From: an uncultured Senegalimassilia sp.
GTDB lineage: Bacteria > Actinomycetota > Coriobacteriia > Coriobacteriales > Eggerthellaceae
Reading direction: 5' to 3'
Assembly: GCA_934630815.1 (NCBI GenBank)
Contig: CAKTWI010000014.1
Span: 1-59,781, forward strand
DNA: 59,781 nt
Shown: positions 24,461 to 33,278 of the stretch, in pieces
Layout of the letters: every line of letters starts with the position of its first letter
How positions within the stretch are numbered: the stretch's first letter is position 1
Position numbers and translations under genes: made by a program
The notes under the pieces: model-generated
The model's database searches: none
What the model saw: the letters and a program-made list of their open reading frames with translations, nothing else
Told to the model about the DNA's origin: nothing

Positions 24461-24826
24461 ATGGCGTTCCCGAAACATCCCATCATCGACGTGACCCCCG
24501 TCGACGCGGCGCGCGGTGCCGCCGCTGCCGCCCAAGCCGCAGCGGAGCCCTTTACGCCGCCCTCGTTCGGCAAGCGCATCGGGAAGGTGGACAACCAGCC
24601 GCTGCACACCACGTTCGTCGACGGTCACGGCAATCCCGTTCGCAATCAAGGCGATGCTGCCGCTGCCGCATCACGCCTGACGGGCGCAGCCCAAACCGTG
24701 GCTGGCGCCGCCGTCATGGCGGTGGGCGTGCCCATGCTCATATTGCCCGGGCCCGGCGTGCTCGCCATCGGCGCCGGCGCCGCCATAGCCGCCGGCGGCA
24801 TCAAGAAGATCCGCAACGGGAAGTAG
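24461..24826 (+). CDS. Small PGPG-motif membrane protein
   Basis: The 121-residue product has a polar Ala/Pro-rich N-terminal half and one glycine-zipper-like hydrophobic hairpin at about 83-115. The hairpin centres on LILPGPGVLAIGAGAAIAAG and ends in basic IKKIRNGK. PGPG is the hallmark of the PGPGW putative transmembrane family; here Val replaces Trp, so membership is only suggested. ATAAGGAGCAGCTT gives a clear ribosome site. Function unknown; no partner gene adjoins it. Confidence 0.6.
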   Translation: MAFPKHPIIDVTPVDAARGAAAAAQAAAEPFTPPSFGKRIGKVDNQPLHTTFVDGHGNPVRNQGDAAAAASRLTGAAQTVAGAAVMAVGVPMLILPGPGVLAIGAGAAIAAGGIKKIRNGK

Positions 24827-24942
24827 CGCAAGGGCGACGGCGGTTGTTCGCCGTTCCCAAGCCTTTCGCACCCACCAGCCCAGACCCCTCAAGCCCAACA
24901 GCCCGCATATCACCTCGCGCGATGCGCGGGCTGCTCGCTTCC

Positions 24943-24970
24943 TTGACCTGCAAACTCCTCTCGATACCAT
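24943..24970 (+). promoter_or_regulatory. Candidate promoter in the gap before the bile-salt-hydrolase gene
   Basis: TTGACC at 24943 and TACCAT at 24965 are 16 nt apart. Downstream, 25110-25300 is rich in CGCAACG and CGAAG micro-repeats. The distance to the start at 25305 would make a leader of about 330 nt, so a nearer promoter may exist. Confidence 0.3.
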
Positions 24971-25304
24971 CAGTTTGCATACTGTTTACGGCATAGCAGG
25001 ATTTTCGCATTGCGCTATTTCCGCCGATCAAGCCGGGCACACGCCAGTTCAACGGCTCCGCAACGCGAAGACTATATCGACTTGCACGACGCGCGAACCA
25101 TTCGCTTTCTTTGCCCGCAAATCATGCGCCCGCCAGCGCAACGACATCGCAACGCAACGGCTTCGCAACACGAAGGCAACGCTCGGGCTTTTCCCATTGC
25201 AACCCGCTGCCGCAGGCGTACTATTCCTTTCCCGCAGGGGCAAAACGCCCCGAAAGAGCAAACGCAGGCGCAAACCCACGCGTCAACACTGAACGGAGGC
25301 ACAT

Positions 25305-26231
25305 ATGTGCACGGCGATTCGATTCACCGACCCTGACGGAAACCTGTATTTCGGCCGCAACCTGGACTGGGCATACGGCTACGGCGAGACCATCACGTTC
25401 ACGCCGCGCAACCATCCCGCGAACACAGGGCATCGCGCAGTGCTGGGCATGGCCATCACATCGGAAGGGTACCCGTTGTACTTCGACTGCGCCAACGAGA
25501 ACGGCCTGGCCATCGCCGGCCTGAACTTCCCCGGATACGCATACTTCCCCGACGACGTGCGTCCAGGAACCACGGCCGTGGCCCCGTACGAGTTCCCCTT
25601 GTGGGTCACCTCGAACTTCGACAACGTCGATGATGTCGAGGCCGCGCTCGTCAGCATCACGCTGGTGAACAAGGGTTTCGGCGACTTCCCCATCAGCATG
25701 CTGCATTGGATCATCGCCGATGCCAGCGGCTGCATCGTCGTGGAGTCCACGGCTGAAGGCCTGCAGGTGATGCGCGACCCCGCCGACGTGCTGGCCAATC
25801 AGCCGGGCCTTGCGTGGCACCTAGAGAACCTGCGCAGCTACATGAACGTGACCCCTGGCGCCCCTAGCTCTGTGACCTGGGGAAATGCAACGTTGACACC
25901 CTACGGCGCAGGCGCGGGCATGCGCGGACTGCCCGGCGACGTGTACTCGCCCTCGCGTTTCGTGCGCGCCGCATACCTGAACGCGCATCATGCGGCGAAG
26001 GACACCGAGCGCGGCAACGTGGCGCGCGTCTTCCGCACGCTCGGCGGCGTGGCCATGGTGGAGGGAAGCGCGCAGATGAACGACGGCGCGAACGAGTTCA
26101 CCGTGTTCACCAGCGCCTATTCCGCACGCGAGGGCCGCTACTACTTCAACACCTACGAGGACGCCGTCTACACCACCGCCGCATTCAAGGACTTCGACCT
26201 CGACGGCACCGAGGTCCAGCAGCTGCAGTAA
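25305..26231 (+). CDS. Choloylglycine hydrolase-family enzyme (bile salt hydrolase-like)
   Basis: The 308-residue Ntn-hydrolase has Cys2 as the nucleophile after removal of Met1, with Arg18 and Asp21 in FGRNLDW. It also has AGLNFPG (Asn74 region), NQPGLAWHLENL and the late Arg in PSRFVRAAYL, the arrangement of bile salt hydrolases. These enzymes cut glycine or taurine from conjugated bile acids; the related penicillin V acylases share the fold. The ATG follows GAACGGAGGCAC, so the Cys is at position 2 as required. Substrate should be confirmed, but the bile-acid-type motifs are well conserved. It stands alone, with a structured element just downstream. Confidence 0.88.
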   Translation: MCTAIRFTDPDGNLYFGRNLDWAYGYGETITFTPRNHPANTGHRAVLGMAITSEGYPLYFDCANENGLAIAGLNFPGYAYFPDDVRPGTTAVAPYEFPLWVTSNFDNVDDVEAALVSITLVNKGFGDFPISMLHWIIADASGCIVVESTAEGLQVMRDPADVLANQPGLAWHLENLRSYMNVTPGAPSSVTWGNATLTPYGAGAGMRGLPGDVYSPSRFVRAAYLNAHHAAKDTERGNVARVFRTLGGVAMVEGSAQMNDGANEFTVFTSAYSAREGRYYFNTYEDAVYTTAAFKDFDLDGTEVQQLQ

Positions 26232-26261
26232 GCACAATTAATCGCCCGAAGCCAGACACTT

Positions 26262-26430
26262 GGGGACGTAGATTTATCTGTCAGTTTTGCGTCACGTGCA
26301 CCGGTAGGCGACCTTCGCCGATGATCTCGTTTGCCAACCCGCAAATGGCAAACGCACGCACGAACTGCGAGGGAGCATAGCGGGTAAGGAGCCCGCTACG
26401 GTGCAAGCTGACAGTTAGCGCTACGTCCCC
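26262..26430. repeat. Highly structured 169-nt multi-hairpin element
   Basis: Nested pairings are visible. GGGGACGTAG (26262-26271) pairs with CTACGTCCCC (26421-26430). CTGTCAG (26278) pairs with CTGACAG (26408), and TGCACCG (26297) with CGGTGCA (26399). Inside lie three hairpins: GGCGA/TCGCC at 26307-26319, GTTTGCCA/TGGCAAAC at 26329-26353, and TAGCGGG/CCCGCTA at 26378-26398. The whole reads as a three-armed cruciform or RNA. It may be an REP/REPIN-like mobile relic whose GGGGACG tips match the other dispersed repeats, or a structured RNA. Confidence 0.65.
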
Positions 26431-26492
26431 GAAACGTCAGACACAAACTCACTGCAAAAACCGCATTCCAAAATGCATAAAGCGGGATTTGC

Positions 26493-26521
26493 TTGACAAT
26501 GTGCCGCATATGTCACATAAC
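26493..26521 (+). promoter_or_regulatory. Candidate promoter of mrp
   Basis: TTGACA at 26493 and CATAAC at 26516 are separated by 17 nt. A second TATCAT-type box lies at 26557. The start codon at 26621 is 100 nt further, leaving a short leader. Confidence 0.5.
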
Positions 26522-26620
26522 AGGTGCTATTTGAGTGCCGCGTTGACGCATTGTGCTATCATCCCTTCAGGACGAGAGAAGCTCCCGGGCATCCGGGCGC
26601 AAAATCAGAAAGAAGGAATC

Positions 26621-27484
26621 ATGGCAGAAGAATGCTCGCACGAGTGCGGCAGCTGCGGTGTATCGGGGTGCGGCGAGCGTACCGCCGCCGGCCCCACCAA
26701 GCTTGAGACGAACAAGCGCAGCAACGTCAAACATGTCATCGGCGTTGTCTCCGGCAAGGGCGGCGTCGGCAAATCCCTGGTCACCAGCCTGCTTGCCAGC
26801 GAAATGAACAAGCGCGGCAACAAGGTGGGCATCCTGGACGCCGACATCACCGGCCCCTCCATCCCGAAGACCTTCGGCATCACCAACCCGCTGACCGCCG
26901 ACGCCGACGGCATCCTGCCCGGCCAGACGCAAACGGGCATCAAGGTCATGTCCACCAACCTCATGCTTCCCAAGGGCGACCTGCCCGTAGCATGGCGCGG
27001 CCCGGTCGTGTCCAACGCCATCCGCCAATTCTGGAGCGAGACGAACTGGGGTGACATCGACTACCTGTTCGTCGACATGCCTCCGGGAACCTCCGACGTG
27101 CTGCTCACCGTGTTCCAGTCGCTGCCCGTCGACGGCATCGTCACCGTGTCCGCTCCGCAGGAGCTGGTGGCCATGATCGTGGGCAAAGCGGTCAACCTTG
27201 CGCACGACATGGACGTCGAGGTGCTGGGCCTGGTGGAGAACATGGCCTACTTCAAGTGCGACGACTGCGGCAAAGAACATCACATCTTCGGCGAGCCGCA
27301 GGGCGCCGAGGTTGCCGAGCGCTACAACATCCCCGCTTACACCACCCTGCCCATCGACCCGAAGTTCGCGCGCCTGTGCGACGAAGGCAAGGTCGAGGAC
27401 TACGACGTGGAAGGCAAGCTGGACGTCATCATCGACAAGATCGTCGAAGCCGCCGAAAAGCAGGACGAGGAAGCAGCCGAATAA
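26621..27484 (+). CDS. mrp: Mrp/NBP35-family Fe-S cluster carrier ATPase
   Basis: The 287-residue protein begins with a Cys-rich leader CSHECGSCGVSGC, as in NBP35-type scaffolds. It then has the deviant Walker A GKGGVGKS, ILDADITGPSIPK, the MPPGTSD motif and a late CDDCG pair that can bridge an Fe-S cluster. Such ATPases assemble and deliver 4Fe-4S clusters, fitting a genome rich in ferredoxin enzymes. The ATG at 26621 follows AAAGAAGGAATC; the frame upstream to 26489 is not family-like. It stands alone between a structured element and a terminator. Confidence 0.92.
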   Translation: MAEECSHECGSCGVSGCGERTAAGPTKLETNKRSNVKHVIGVVSGKGGVGKSLVTSLLASEMNKRGNKVGILDADITGPSIPKTFGITNPLTADADGILPGQTQTGIKVMSTNLMLPKGDLPVAWRGPVVSNAIRQFWSETNWGDIDYLFVDMPPGTSDVLLTVFQSLPVDGIVTVSAPQELVAMIVGKAVNLAHDMDVEVLGLVENMAYFKCDDCGKEHHIFGEPQGAEVAERYNIPAYTTLPIDPKFARLCDEGKVEDYDVEGKLDVIIDKIVEAAEKQDEEAAE

Positions 27485-27518
27485 CGGCGACTCCGACTCC
27501 GCAAGCCTTTAGATTGCG

Positions 27519-27552
27519 AAAGCCCGTGAACCCTTTGGGACTCACGGGCTTT
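27519..27552 (+). terminator. Terminator after mrp
   Basis: AAAGCCCGTGA at 27519-27529 pairs with TCACGGGCTTT at 27542-27552 around a 12-nt loop, ending in a short T-run. It lies 34 nt after the mrp stop. Confidence 0.8.
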
Positions 27553-27630
27553 CTTCATGACTTGCAACCGATACGCAACAACTGGTGAACAATGATGACA
27601 GATTCAGCAAACCACCTGGTCATTCGTCGG

Positions 27631-30600
27631 TTAACGGCCACGATGTCGTGCCCATAGCGCAACCACCAGCGCGGCAATGGCAACGATAGCCAGCGGAAGA
27701 ACGGGTATGCTATCGCCGGTTCCCACGGAGAAACCGCCTGCTCCCCGCGGTTCACCCGAGCCCTTCGAGCCGCCAGCATCCTTGAAGGCATCAGGCTTCT
27801 CTGAATCAGGGTCTTCCGTATCGCCAGGGTCCTTAGGGTCGCCAGAATCACCGGGCTCCTCGGAATCGTCCGGCTCTTCAGAATCAGGGGCAACATCCAA
27901 GGCGTCGGATATCGCGTAGCCGACGCGCGTGTGCGGGTCGCCGGGCTCTTCGCCTTCTCGCGCATCAGCGCCATCAGCGGCGTGGGAAGAAACTGTATCC
28001 GCGCCGGCGACGGAGCCATCAATGTCCGACGCCGCAGCAGCTTCGCTGGCCACCCTTTCGCCACCCGGCACCGCAACAGCCCCGGCCCCGTCGCCCTCCG
28101 CGCCCTCCGCGGGCGGAGCCCCGGCGCCCATGGCGTGGCCGAACCGGGAGCTATCCCAACCCAGCGCCACCCAGCGCCCGTCAACCCAACCACCGGTCGA
28201 GTTCCCGACGAAATCATACGAACCCGCCGCGTTCAGCGACGAATCGAACAGGTACGTCTCCTGCGGCTCGAACGCACCCTTGTTTCCGATCGCGATGCGC
28301 GTTGCCGCCACCGCCCCCTGTTCGCCGACGGCCAGATCCGTATACGTCGCCGCAACCGAGCTGACCGGGACAAGCGCCCGGCAAGCCGTTTGCGCGCCCG
28401 CACGGTCGAACCTCACGATCGCCCCTCCGCGCGACGCATCATCTTCGGACCCGCTGACATCCAGACGGCCCGACGCCAATACATACACGGCATCATCGCG
28501 AGCCGCGACATCGTTGATAGCCTGATACCCGCTCAGTTTGCACACGCACACCGGATCAAGGCTTTCGGTGAAATCCTCGAGCGCATCGGGATTCAGCTCG
28601 GCAGGCGCCGTCGCGAAAAGCGCCGCCACCGACTCGGCATCGTACAGACGCACCGTAAGGTTCACCCCACCGGGATGGCCATTGCCATCGAGAGCATCCT
28701 CGGTGAACACGGCGGCGATCAGCCCATCACCCGCCTCGTAAACGCCCGATGCCCGCGTCCAAAGCACGCGCTCACCAGGCGAAACCGCAGCGCTCGCATC
28801 CACCCCGCCTGCCGCAACGTCGGCAAACGTCGACGTCATCACATAGCCCTCGCCGAAGCCAAGCTGGTACGCATACGTCCCCATGACCGGCACGTTCCCC
28901 ACCGCCATGGCGCGAACAGAGCCGGGGAACCGGTTGAGGGGCGCCTCATCGAGCGCCCGGCGCGAGCCAAGGTCCACCAAATAGGCGCGCGCCAAGCCGG
29001 AAGCGTCGAAGTTCTCGAACGATACCGTCACCAGGCAGCGGTCATCGGGCAGCACGGCGCATTGCAGCACCGCACTCGCCTGCGGATACGTTGGAAGCAC
29101 CGCGCCGTCGATCTTCGCCTCGCTCACCTTCGACGGGTCCTTCTCGTCGATGGTCTCCAAGTACAAGCTCTCGCCGACCGCGCGCAGGAAGCAGTGCGAC
29201 CCGTCGCCACGGACAAACACCGAAGAGATGCCGACGTTCTCGTCCAGCGAGTCGGTCTCCAGCTCGTAGAAGCCATGCTTGACGAAGCTCGCCAGGCCGG
29301 ACGGGGAAAACGGAACGCGAATCTCCTCGGAATACACCTCTTCCCCATCGACCACGCCCAACAGAAAGCAACCCGCGGGAAACACCGCCTCGCAGACGCT
29401 GGTCGGCAAAACCTCGCCGGGGTTGAGCTGATATTGCATGGAAACGGTTTCACCGCTCACGTCCGCGGCGGCGAAGATGCGTCTTCCGTTGATTTCGAGA
29501 TACGGAAACGCCCCGTTCTCGAACGCCTTGTACAGCGCAGGATACGACATGGCGAACGTCACAGGACCCCAGTTCAGCAGCGTGCCAGACTGCAAGGAAA
29601 GGGAAAAGTTACCCGGAACCGGCGCTTCGGCATCCGACCAGGAAACGGTCACAGCGCCGGAATCTTCGCCGCATTCGCCAAACGAGAACGTTAAGCCCGT
29701 GAAACCGCCGCCGATGCTTTCGCCGAAATTCGTGGAAGGATAGGTAGTCGGCGACACCTCCTGGCCAGCATACAGCATGCACCCGTACCCGTCGCCCGTA
29801 ACCGCAGCGGGCGCGTAACCGATTCCGGAGGAGTGGGCGACGTCCATGTCGGGGTCGACCAGCTCGATAAGCTGGTTGCCGGGCGCTCCGGAGGTGTTCT
29901 GGTATAGATAGTCGTCCCCCTCCGCAGAAAGCGCCGCCTGCACACGGAAGAGCCTGAAGCCCGACGGCAGCTCGAAATCCTGGCCGCCGCGTTTGTACAC
30001 CAACGACTGGTTGCCGGCATAGCGATCGTATTGCAGCAGATAGAACGACGAGAACAAGCCTTTCGCCGGGTCAAGCAAATCATCGGAATCGGACACGGCG
30101 ATAAACCCGCCGCACTCGGCAAGGTCGGAGCTCGTGAACGCGGAAAGCACTTGATCAATCGAATGCTCGTCGTAGTGCTGCGTAACGCCGTCGCGCTGCA
30201 CATCGATCCCATCGGCGTTTGCGACCACGCGCACAACCTTGCTTTCATCAATCCAACCGAGCATCCATTTGAAGAAGGCGTTGGTGTCGCCGGCGTTATT
30301 GTCCATCAGGTCGAACGTCAGACATCCCGAACGCCCCGACAAGCCGATCGTCGACTTCCGATAACTATACAGATCGGGAAGGCCGAGCACGTGGCCTGTT
30401 TCGTGGATAAGCGTGGAAGCAGCCATGTCCGCAGCGCAGTTGTCGGCCAGCAGGCACGCGTTCCACAGACGCATGCCGTCCCACGAACGCTCGTACACCT
30501 CGGGAGGAGCCTGCTGCGGCACCGTCCATTCCTGGCTCCACCAGGTGCTTCCCCACCCGGCATCGGGCCCGGCGAAATGCAGGTACACGCAGTCGATGTA

Positions 30601-31284
30601 CCCATCGCCGTTTCCGTCGAATCGCGAAAGATCCAAGGTCTCGTCAAGCGCGTCGAGCGCTTCGACGAACAGCGAGTTGATGTCGTGCTGATAGTAGCTG
30701 CGCTCGTGTTTCGCCTGGTAGTCCACGGCGGTTCCAGAGATGTCAAGCGCGCCGTAGCTCGCGCGCTCGTAGTATGCGTGCAAGCTTTCATAGGGGAAGG
30801 CGGACGTGCCGCCGCCGTTGATGAGCGCATCGAGCGCCTCAAGCGTGTCGTCGTCGGCGAAGGAATGGTCCGGGAACGACACACGCAACGCCAGCACGCG
30901 CCCGGCGCCGACCGTGGCCATGCCGCTTTTCCAGGTCGAAGGAACCACGGAGCGCAGGGAGAACATATCCGCGCCCTGACCGAGCGCCACCGCTTGCCTG
31001 ACCAGGGCCTGCTGCGTCAGGTCGGCGGACAGCTGAGCATGGCCAAGACGCTCGGCAACCTGAACGCGATCGTCGAGCGAGCCGTCAGCACGGTAGCTTT
31101 CGACTTGCTCCTGAGTGGGGACGCACGGCGAACCTTGGTCGCCGGCACCAGCGGCATCGACGGCAAACGCCAAAGCAGGCGCGGTCGCGAAGGCCAAGGC
31201 CAGTGCGATGACCGCAACCGCCCTGGAAGCGATGACCTTCACCTGATGCGCAAGGGCATCAACGATCGACGATTGACTGCTCAT
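27631..31284 (-). CDS. Large secreted M6-type metalloprotease with C-terminal membrane anchor
   Basis: The 1217-residue protein has a signal peptide (residues 1 to about 41, ending ALAFA), a catalytic domain with HETGHVLGLPDLY at 294-306 (zinc HExxH, third ligand downstream), and a calcium-loop-like DGNGDGYID at 223-231. This matches M6 immune-inhibitor-A-type peptidases. A long extracellular region follows with beta-rich repeats. The C-terminus is an acidic Pro/Asp/Glu/Ser stalk (about 1125-1175), then a single membrane helix PVLPLAIVAIAALVVALWA and basic RHRGR. No LPxTG is present, so it is probably retained by the helix. The start follows AGGAAAGG. Confidence 0.85.
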   Translation of the reverse strand: MSSQSSIVDALAHQVKVIASRAVAVIALALAFATAPALAFAVDAAGAGDQGSPCVPTQEQVESYRADGSLDDRVQVAERLGHAQLSADLTQQALVRQAVALGQGADMFSLRSVVPSTWKSGMATVGAGRVLALRVSFPDHSFADDDTLEALDALINGGGTSAFPYESLHAYYERASYGALDISGTAVDYQAKHERSYYQHDINSLFVEALDALDETLDLSRFDGNGDGYIDCVYLHFAGPDAGWGSTWWSQEWTVPQQAPPEVYERSWDGMRLWNACLLADNCAADMAASTLIHETGHVLGLPDLYSYRKSTIGLSGRSGCLTFDLMDNNAGDTNAFFKWMLGWIDESKVVRVVANADGIDVQRDGVTQHYDEHSIDQVLSAFTSSDLAECGGFIAVSDSDDLLDPAKGLFSSFYLLQYDRYAGNQSLVYKRGGQDFELPSGFRLFRVQAALSAEGDDYLYQNTSGAPGNQLIELVDPDMDVAHSSGIGYAPAAVTGDGYGCMLYAGQEVSPTTYPSTNFGESIGGGFTGLTFSFGECGEDSGAVTVSWSDAEAPVPGNFSLSLQSGTLLNWGPVTFAMSYPALYKAFENGAFPYLEINGRRIFAAADVSGETVSMQYQLNPGEVLPTSVCEAVFPAGCFLLGVVDGEEVYSEEIRVPFSPSGLASFVKHGFYELETDSLDENVGISSVFVRGDGSHCFLRAVGESLYLETIDEKDPSKVSEAKIDGAVLPTYPQASAVLQCAVLPDDRCLVTVSFENFDASGLARAYLVDLGSRRALDEAPLNRFPGSVRAMAVGNVPVMGTYAYQLGFGEGYVMTSTFADVAAGGVDASAAVSPGERVLWTRASGVYEAGDGLIAAVFTEDALDGNGHPGGVNLTVRLYDAESVAALFATAPAELNPDALEDFTESLDPVCVCKLSGYQAINDVAARDDAVYVLASGRLDVSGSEDDASRGGAIVRFDRAGAQTACRALVPVSSVAATYTDLAVGEQGAVAATRIAIGNKGAFEPQETYLFDSSLNAAGSYDFVGNSTGGWVDGRWVALGWDSSRFGHAMGAGAPPAEGAEGDGAGAVAVPGGERVASEAAAASDIDGSVAGADTVSSHAADGADAREGEEPGDPHTRVGYAISDALDVAPDSEEPDDSEEPGDSGDPKDPGDTEDPDSEKPDAFKDAGGSKGSGEPRGAGGFSVGTGDSIPVLPLAIVAIAALVVALWARHRGR

Positions 31285-31380
31285 GCGGTTCCTTTCCTAA
31301 GGGAGGGGCCCGTCATCGCCTGCCGGTTTTCGCCTTAACGGAGCCAGGGAGCGAAACGGGGACGGAGATGCGCTCACCCC

Positions 31381-31404
31381 GAACAGGGGATGGAGGTGCG
31401 TTCA
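31381..31404 (+). repeat. Dispersed REP-like repeat, copy 3a
   Basis: GAACAGGGGATGGAGGTGCG followed by TTCA, upstream of the metalloprotease gene. A degenerate GGGGACGGAGATGCG copy precedes it at about 31358. Confidence 0.65.
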
Positions 31405-31444
31405 CACACCGTCGTCACTGCGCGAACAGGAGACGATGACCAGA

Positions 31445-31470
31445 TGAACACACCTCCGTCCCCTGTTCAC
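31445..31470 (-). repeat. Dispersed REP-like repeat, copy 3b (inverted)
   Basis: TGAACACACCTCCGTCCCC followed by TGTTCAC is the reverse orientation of copy 3a, 40 nt away, so the two can pair as a long hairpin with a few mismatches. Confidence 0.7.
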
Positions 31471-31500
31471 CCCCCCGTTCACTGTTCGGAGATTACAAAG

Positions 31501-31527
31501 AGAGCGGTTGCTGAAAACAACCGCTCT
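31501..31527 (-). terminator. Terminator of the gpsA operon
   Basis: AGAGCGGTTG at 31501-31510 pairs with CAACCGCTCT at 31518-31527 around a 7-nt loop. On the minus strand it begins about 55 nt past the gpsA stop and is followed by CTTTGT. Confidence 0.7.
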
Positions 31528-31581
31528 TCGGCAAAACCATATCAAATCAAACTATACAGCCCTGACAGCCCCCGGTCAAAC

Positions 31582-32583
31582 CTACAGCCCGTAAAACTCC
31601 GTGGTCAACGGGCGCGCGAACAGGTCCTTCGCTGCGGCTTTCGGGTCGGCGCCTTCCCACACCACGCTGCGCACCACGTCGGTGATGGGCAGCTCGACAT
31701 CGTAGGCGTCCGACAGCGTTTTCAGCGTTTTGCACGCCAGCGCGCCTTCGACGACCATGTGAGTACGCTCGCGGTACGCGTCAAGCGTGCCGCCCTTCGC
31801 CAGCTCCACGCCAAACGAACGGTTGCGCGAATGCTCGGAGGTGCACGTGGCGATCAAGTCGCCCGCGCCGGCCAAGCCCATGCACGTGATGGCCTGCCCG
31901 CCGCACTTCACCGTCAGGCGGCTCATCTCGGCCAAACCGCGCGTCATGATCATGGCTGCCGTGTTGTCGCCGTAGCCCAAGCCGTAGGCCACGCCCACCG
32001 CGATGGCAATGACGTTCTTGAATGCGGCGCACAGCTCCACACCCGTGACGTCGTCGCTGGTGTAGGTGCGGAACGTCGGCGCGGCGAACAGGTCGCGGAA
32101 CATCACCGCCGTGTCCTGGCTCGACGACGCGATCACGGTGCCTGCCGGCTTGGCCTTGATGACCTCCTCGGCGTGATTGGGGCCCGAGAGCACCGCCAAG
32201 CGATCCTTGTTGCCCAGCTCGGACTCGAACACGCCCACAGGCAGATAGCCGCTGTCGGCCTCCACGCCCTTTGAGCAGATGATGATCGGGAACTGGTCGT
32301 CCACCACGTCGGACAGCACGCGCGCCACGCCGCGCAGCAGGTTCGAAGGCGTCACGATGACGGCGGCCTTCGCACGATGCAGCGCATCGCGGTACGAGGT
32401 GGTGGCCACGATGTTGTCGGACAGCTTCGCGTCCGAAAGGTAGCGCGGATTGACGTGCTCATGGTTGATGCCGTGCACCACCGAATCCTTGCGCGCCCAC
32501 AGGCTCACGTTATGCCCGTTGAGGGCCAGCGTCTGCGCCAGCGCGGTTCCCCATGAACCGGCGCCGATGACTGCAACCTTCAT
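31582..32583 (-). CDS. gpsA: Glycerol-3-phosphate dehydrogenase [NAD(P)+]
   Basis: The 333-residue enzyme reduces dihydroxyacetone phosphate to sn-glycerol 3-phosphate for phospholipid synthesis. It shows the dinucleotide-binding IGAGSWGTALA, then ICSKGVE and the long helical AAFKNVIAIAVGVAYGLGYG with the catalytic Lys. ATG at 32583 is preferred, with AAGGAAAG about 11 nt upstream; a GTG at 32595 would add four residues. It is the last gene of the DUF512-der-plsY-gpsA unit, paired with the acyltransferase that uses its product. Confidence 0.95.
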   Translation of the reverse strand: MKVAVIGAGSWGTALAQTLALNGHNVSLWARKDSVVHGINHEHVNPRYLSDAKLSDNIVATTSYRDALHRAKAAVIVTPSNLLRGVARVLSDVVDDQFPIIICSKGVEADSGYLPVGVFESELGNKDRLAVLSGPNHAEEVIKAKPAGTVIASSSQDTAVMFRDLFAAPTFRTYTSDDVTGVELCAAFKNVIAIAVGVAYGLGYGDNTAAMIMTRGLAEMSRLTVKCGGQAITCMGLAGAGDLIATCTSEHSRNRSFGVELAKGGTLDAYRERTHMVVEGALACKTLKTLSDAYDVELPITDVVRSVVWEGADPKAAAKDLFARPLTTEFYGL

Positions 32584-32600
32584 GTCGTCGTCCACTTTCC

Positions 32601-33266
32601 TTACGCTTCCTTACCCTTTTGCCCGATACGGCGCTCGTTGCCGGCGCGCAGGCGCGCGATGTTGCCGCGATGCGCCCAAACCACCGTCAGCGCCGCCACC
32701 GTGGTGCATACCCACGCGGCAGGCGCGAACGTGGCATACAAGAAGTAGTATGCGGCGAACAGCGGGCACGCCGCCGCGGCGGCGATGGAACCCACCGACA
32801 CGTACTTGGTGGCAAGCACCAGCACGGCGAAGATGGCCAGCTCAAGACAGGCACCCTGCCAGCCGAACGTCACGAACAGGCAACCGACGGCAACGGCGAT
32901 GCCCTTGCCGCCCTTAAATCCCAGCCAGGGACTGAAGATATGCCCCCAAACGCAGCCCAAGAAGGCCACCGTAACGAAGTCGTCGTAGCCCACCACATGG
33001 CCCGACAGCGACATGCCGCCGCCGAACATGGCCGCAGCCGCAGCCGCGACCAGGCCCGACACGATGCCCTTGCCGAAATCCAGCACGAACACGGCGCTAC
33101 CGCCCACCTTGCCCATGGTGCGCATGGCGTTGGTGGTGCCGATGTTGCCCGAGCCATGCTCGCGGATGTCGGTGTGGTAGAACACCTTCGAGATGATGAC
33201 GCCCCAGGGGATGGACCCCAGCAGGAAAGAGATGACGAAAACCCCTAATGCTCCCAGCAGTTCCAC
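32601..33266 (-). CDS. plsY: Acyl-phosphate glycerol-3-phosphate acyltransferase
   Basis: The 221-residue polytopic protein transfers acyl groups from acyl phosphate to glycerol 3-phosphate, the first step of membrane lipid synthesis. Family loops are visible: GSIPWGV, GSGNIGTTNAMRTMG and GFKGGKGIAVAVG. GTG at 33266 begins the protein, with a modest AAGAGAGAT site upstream. The gap to gpsA is 17 nt and to der 12 nt, so all three are cotranscribed. Confidence 0.95.
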   Translation of the reverse strand: MELLGALGVFVISFLLGSIPWGVIISKVFYHTDIREHGSGNIGTTNAMRTMGKVGGSAVFVLDFGKGIVSGLVAAAAAAMFGGGMSLSGHVVGYDDFVTVAFLGCVWGHIFSPWLGFKGGKGIAVAVGCLFVTFGWQGACLELAIFAVLVLATKYVSVGSIAAAAACPLFAAYYFLYATFAPAAWVCTTVAALTVVWAHRGNIARLRAGNERRIGQKGKEA

Positions 33267-33278
33267 AGCGGATCTCTC

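Noticed and set aside
23929..24612. Minus-strand 227-codon frame upstream of the EF-G-like gene
   Set aside because: Basic, Cys/Pro-rich low-order translation overlapping the real plus-strand small gene; no ribosome site.
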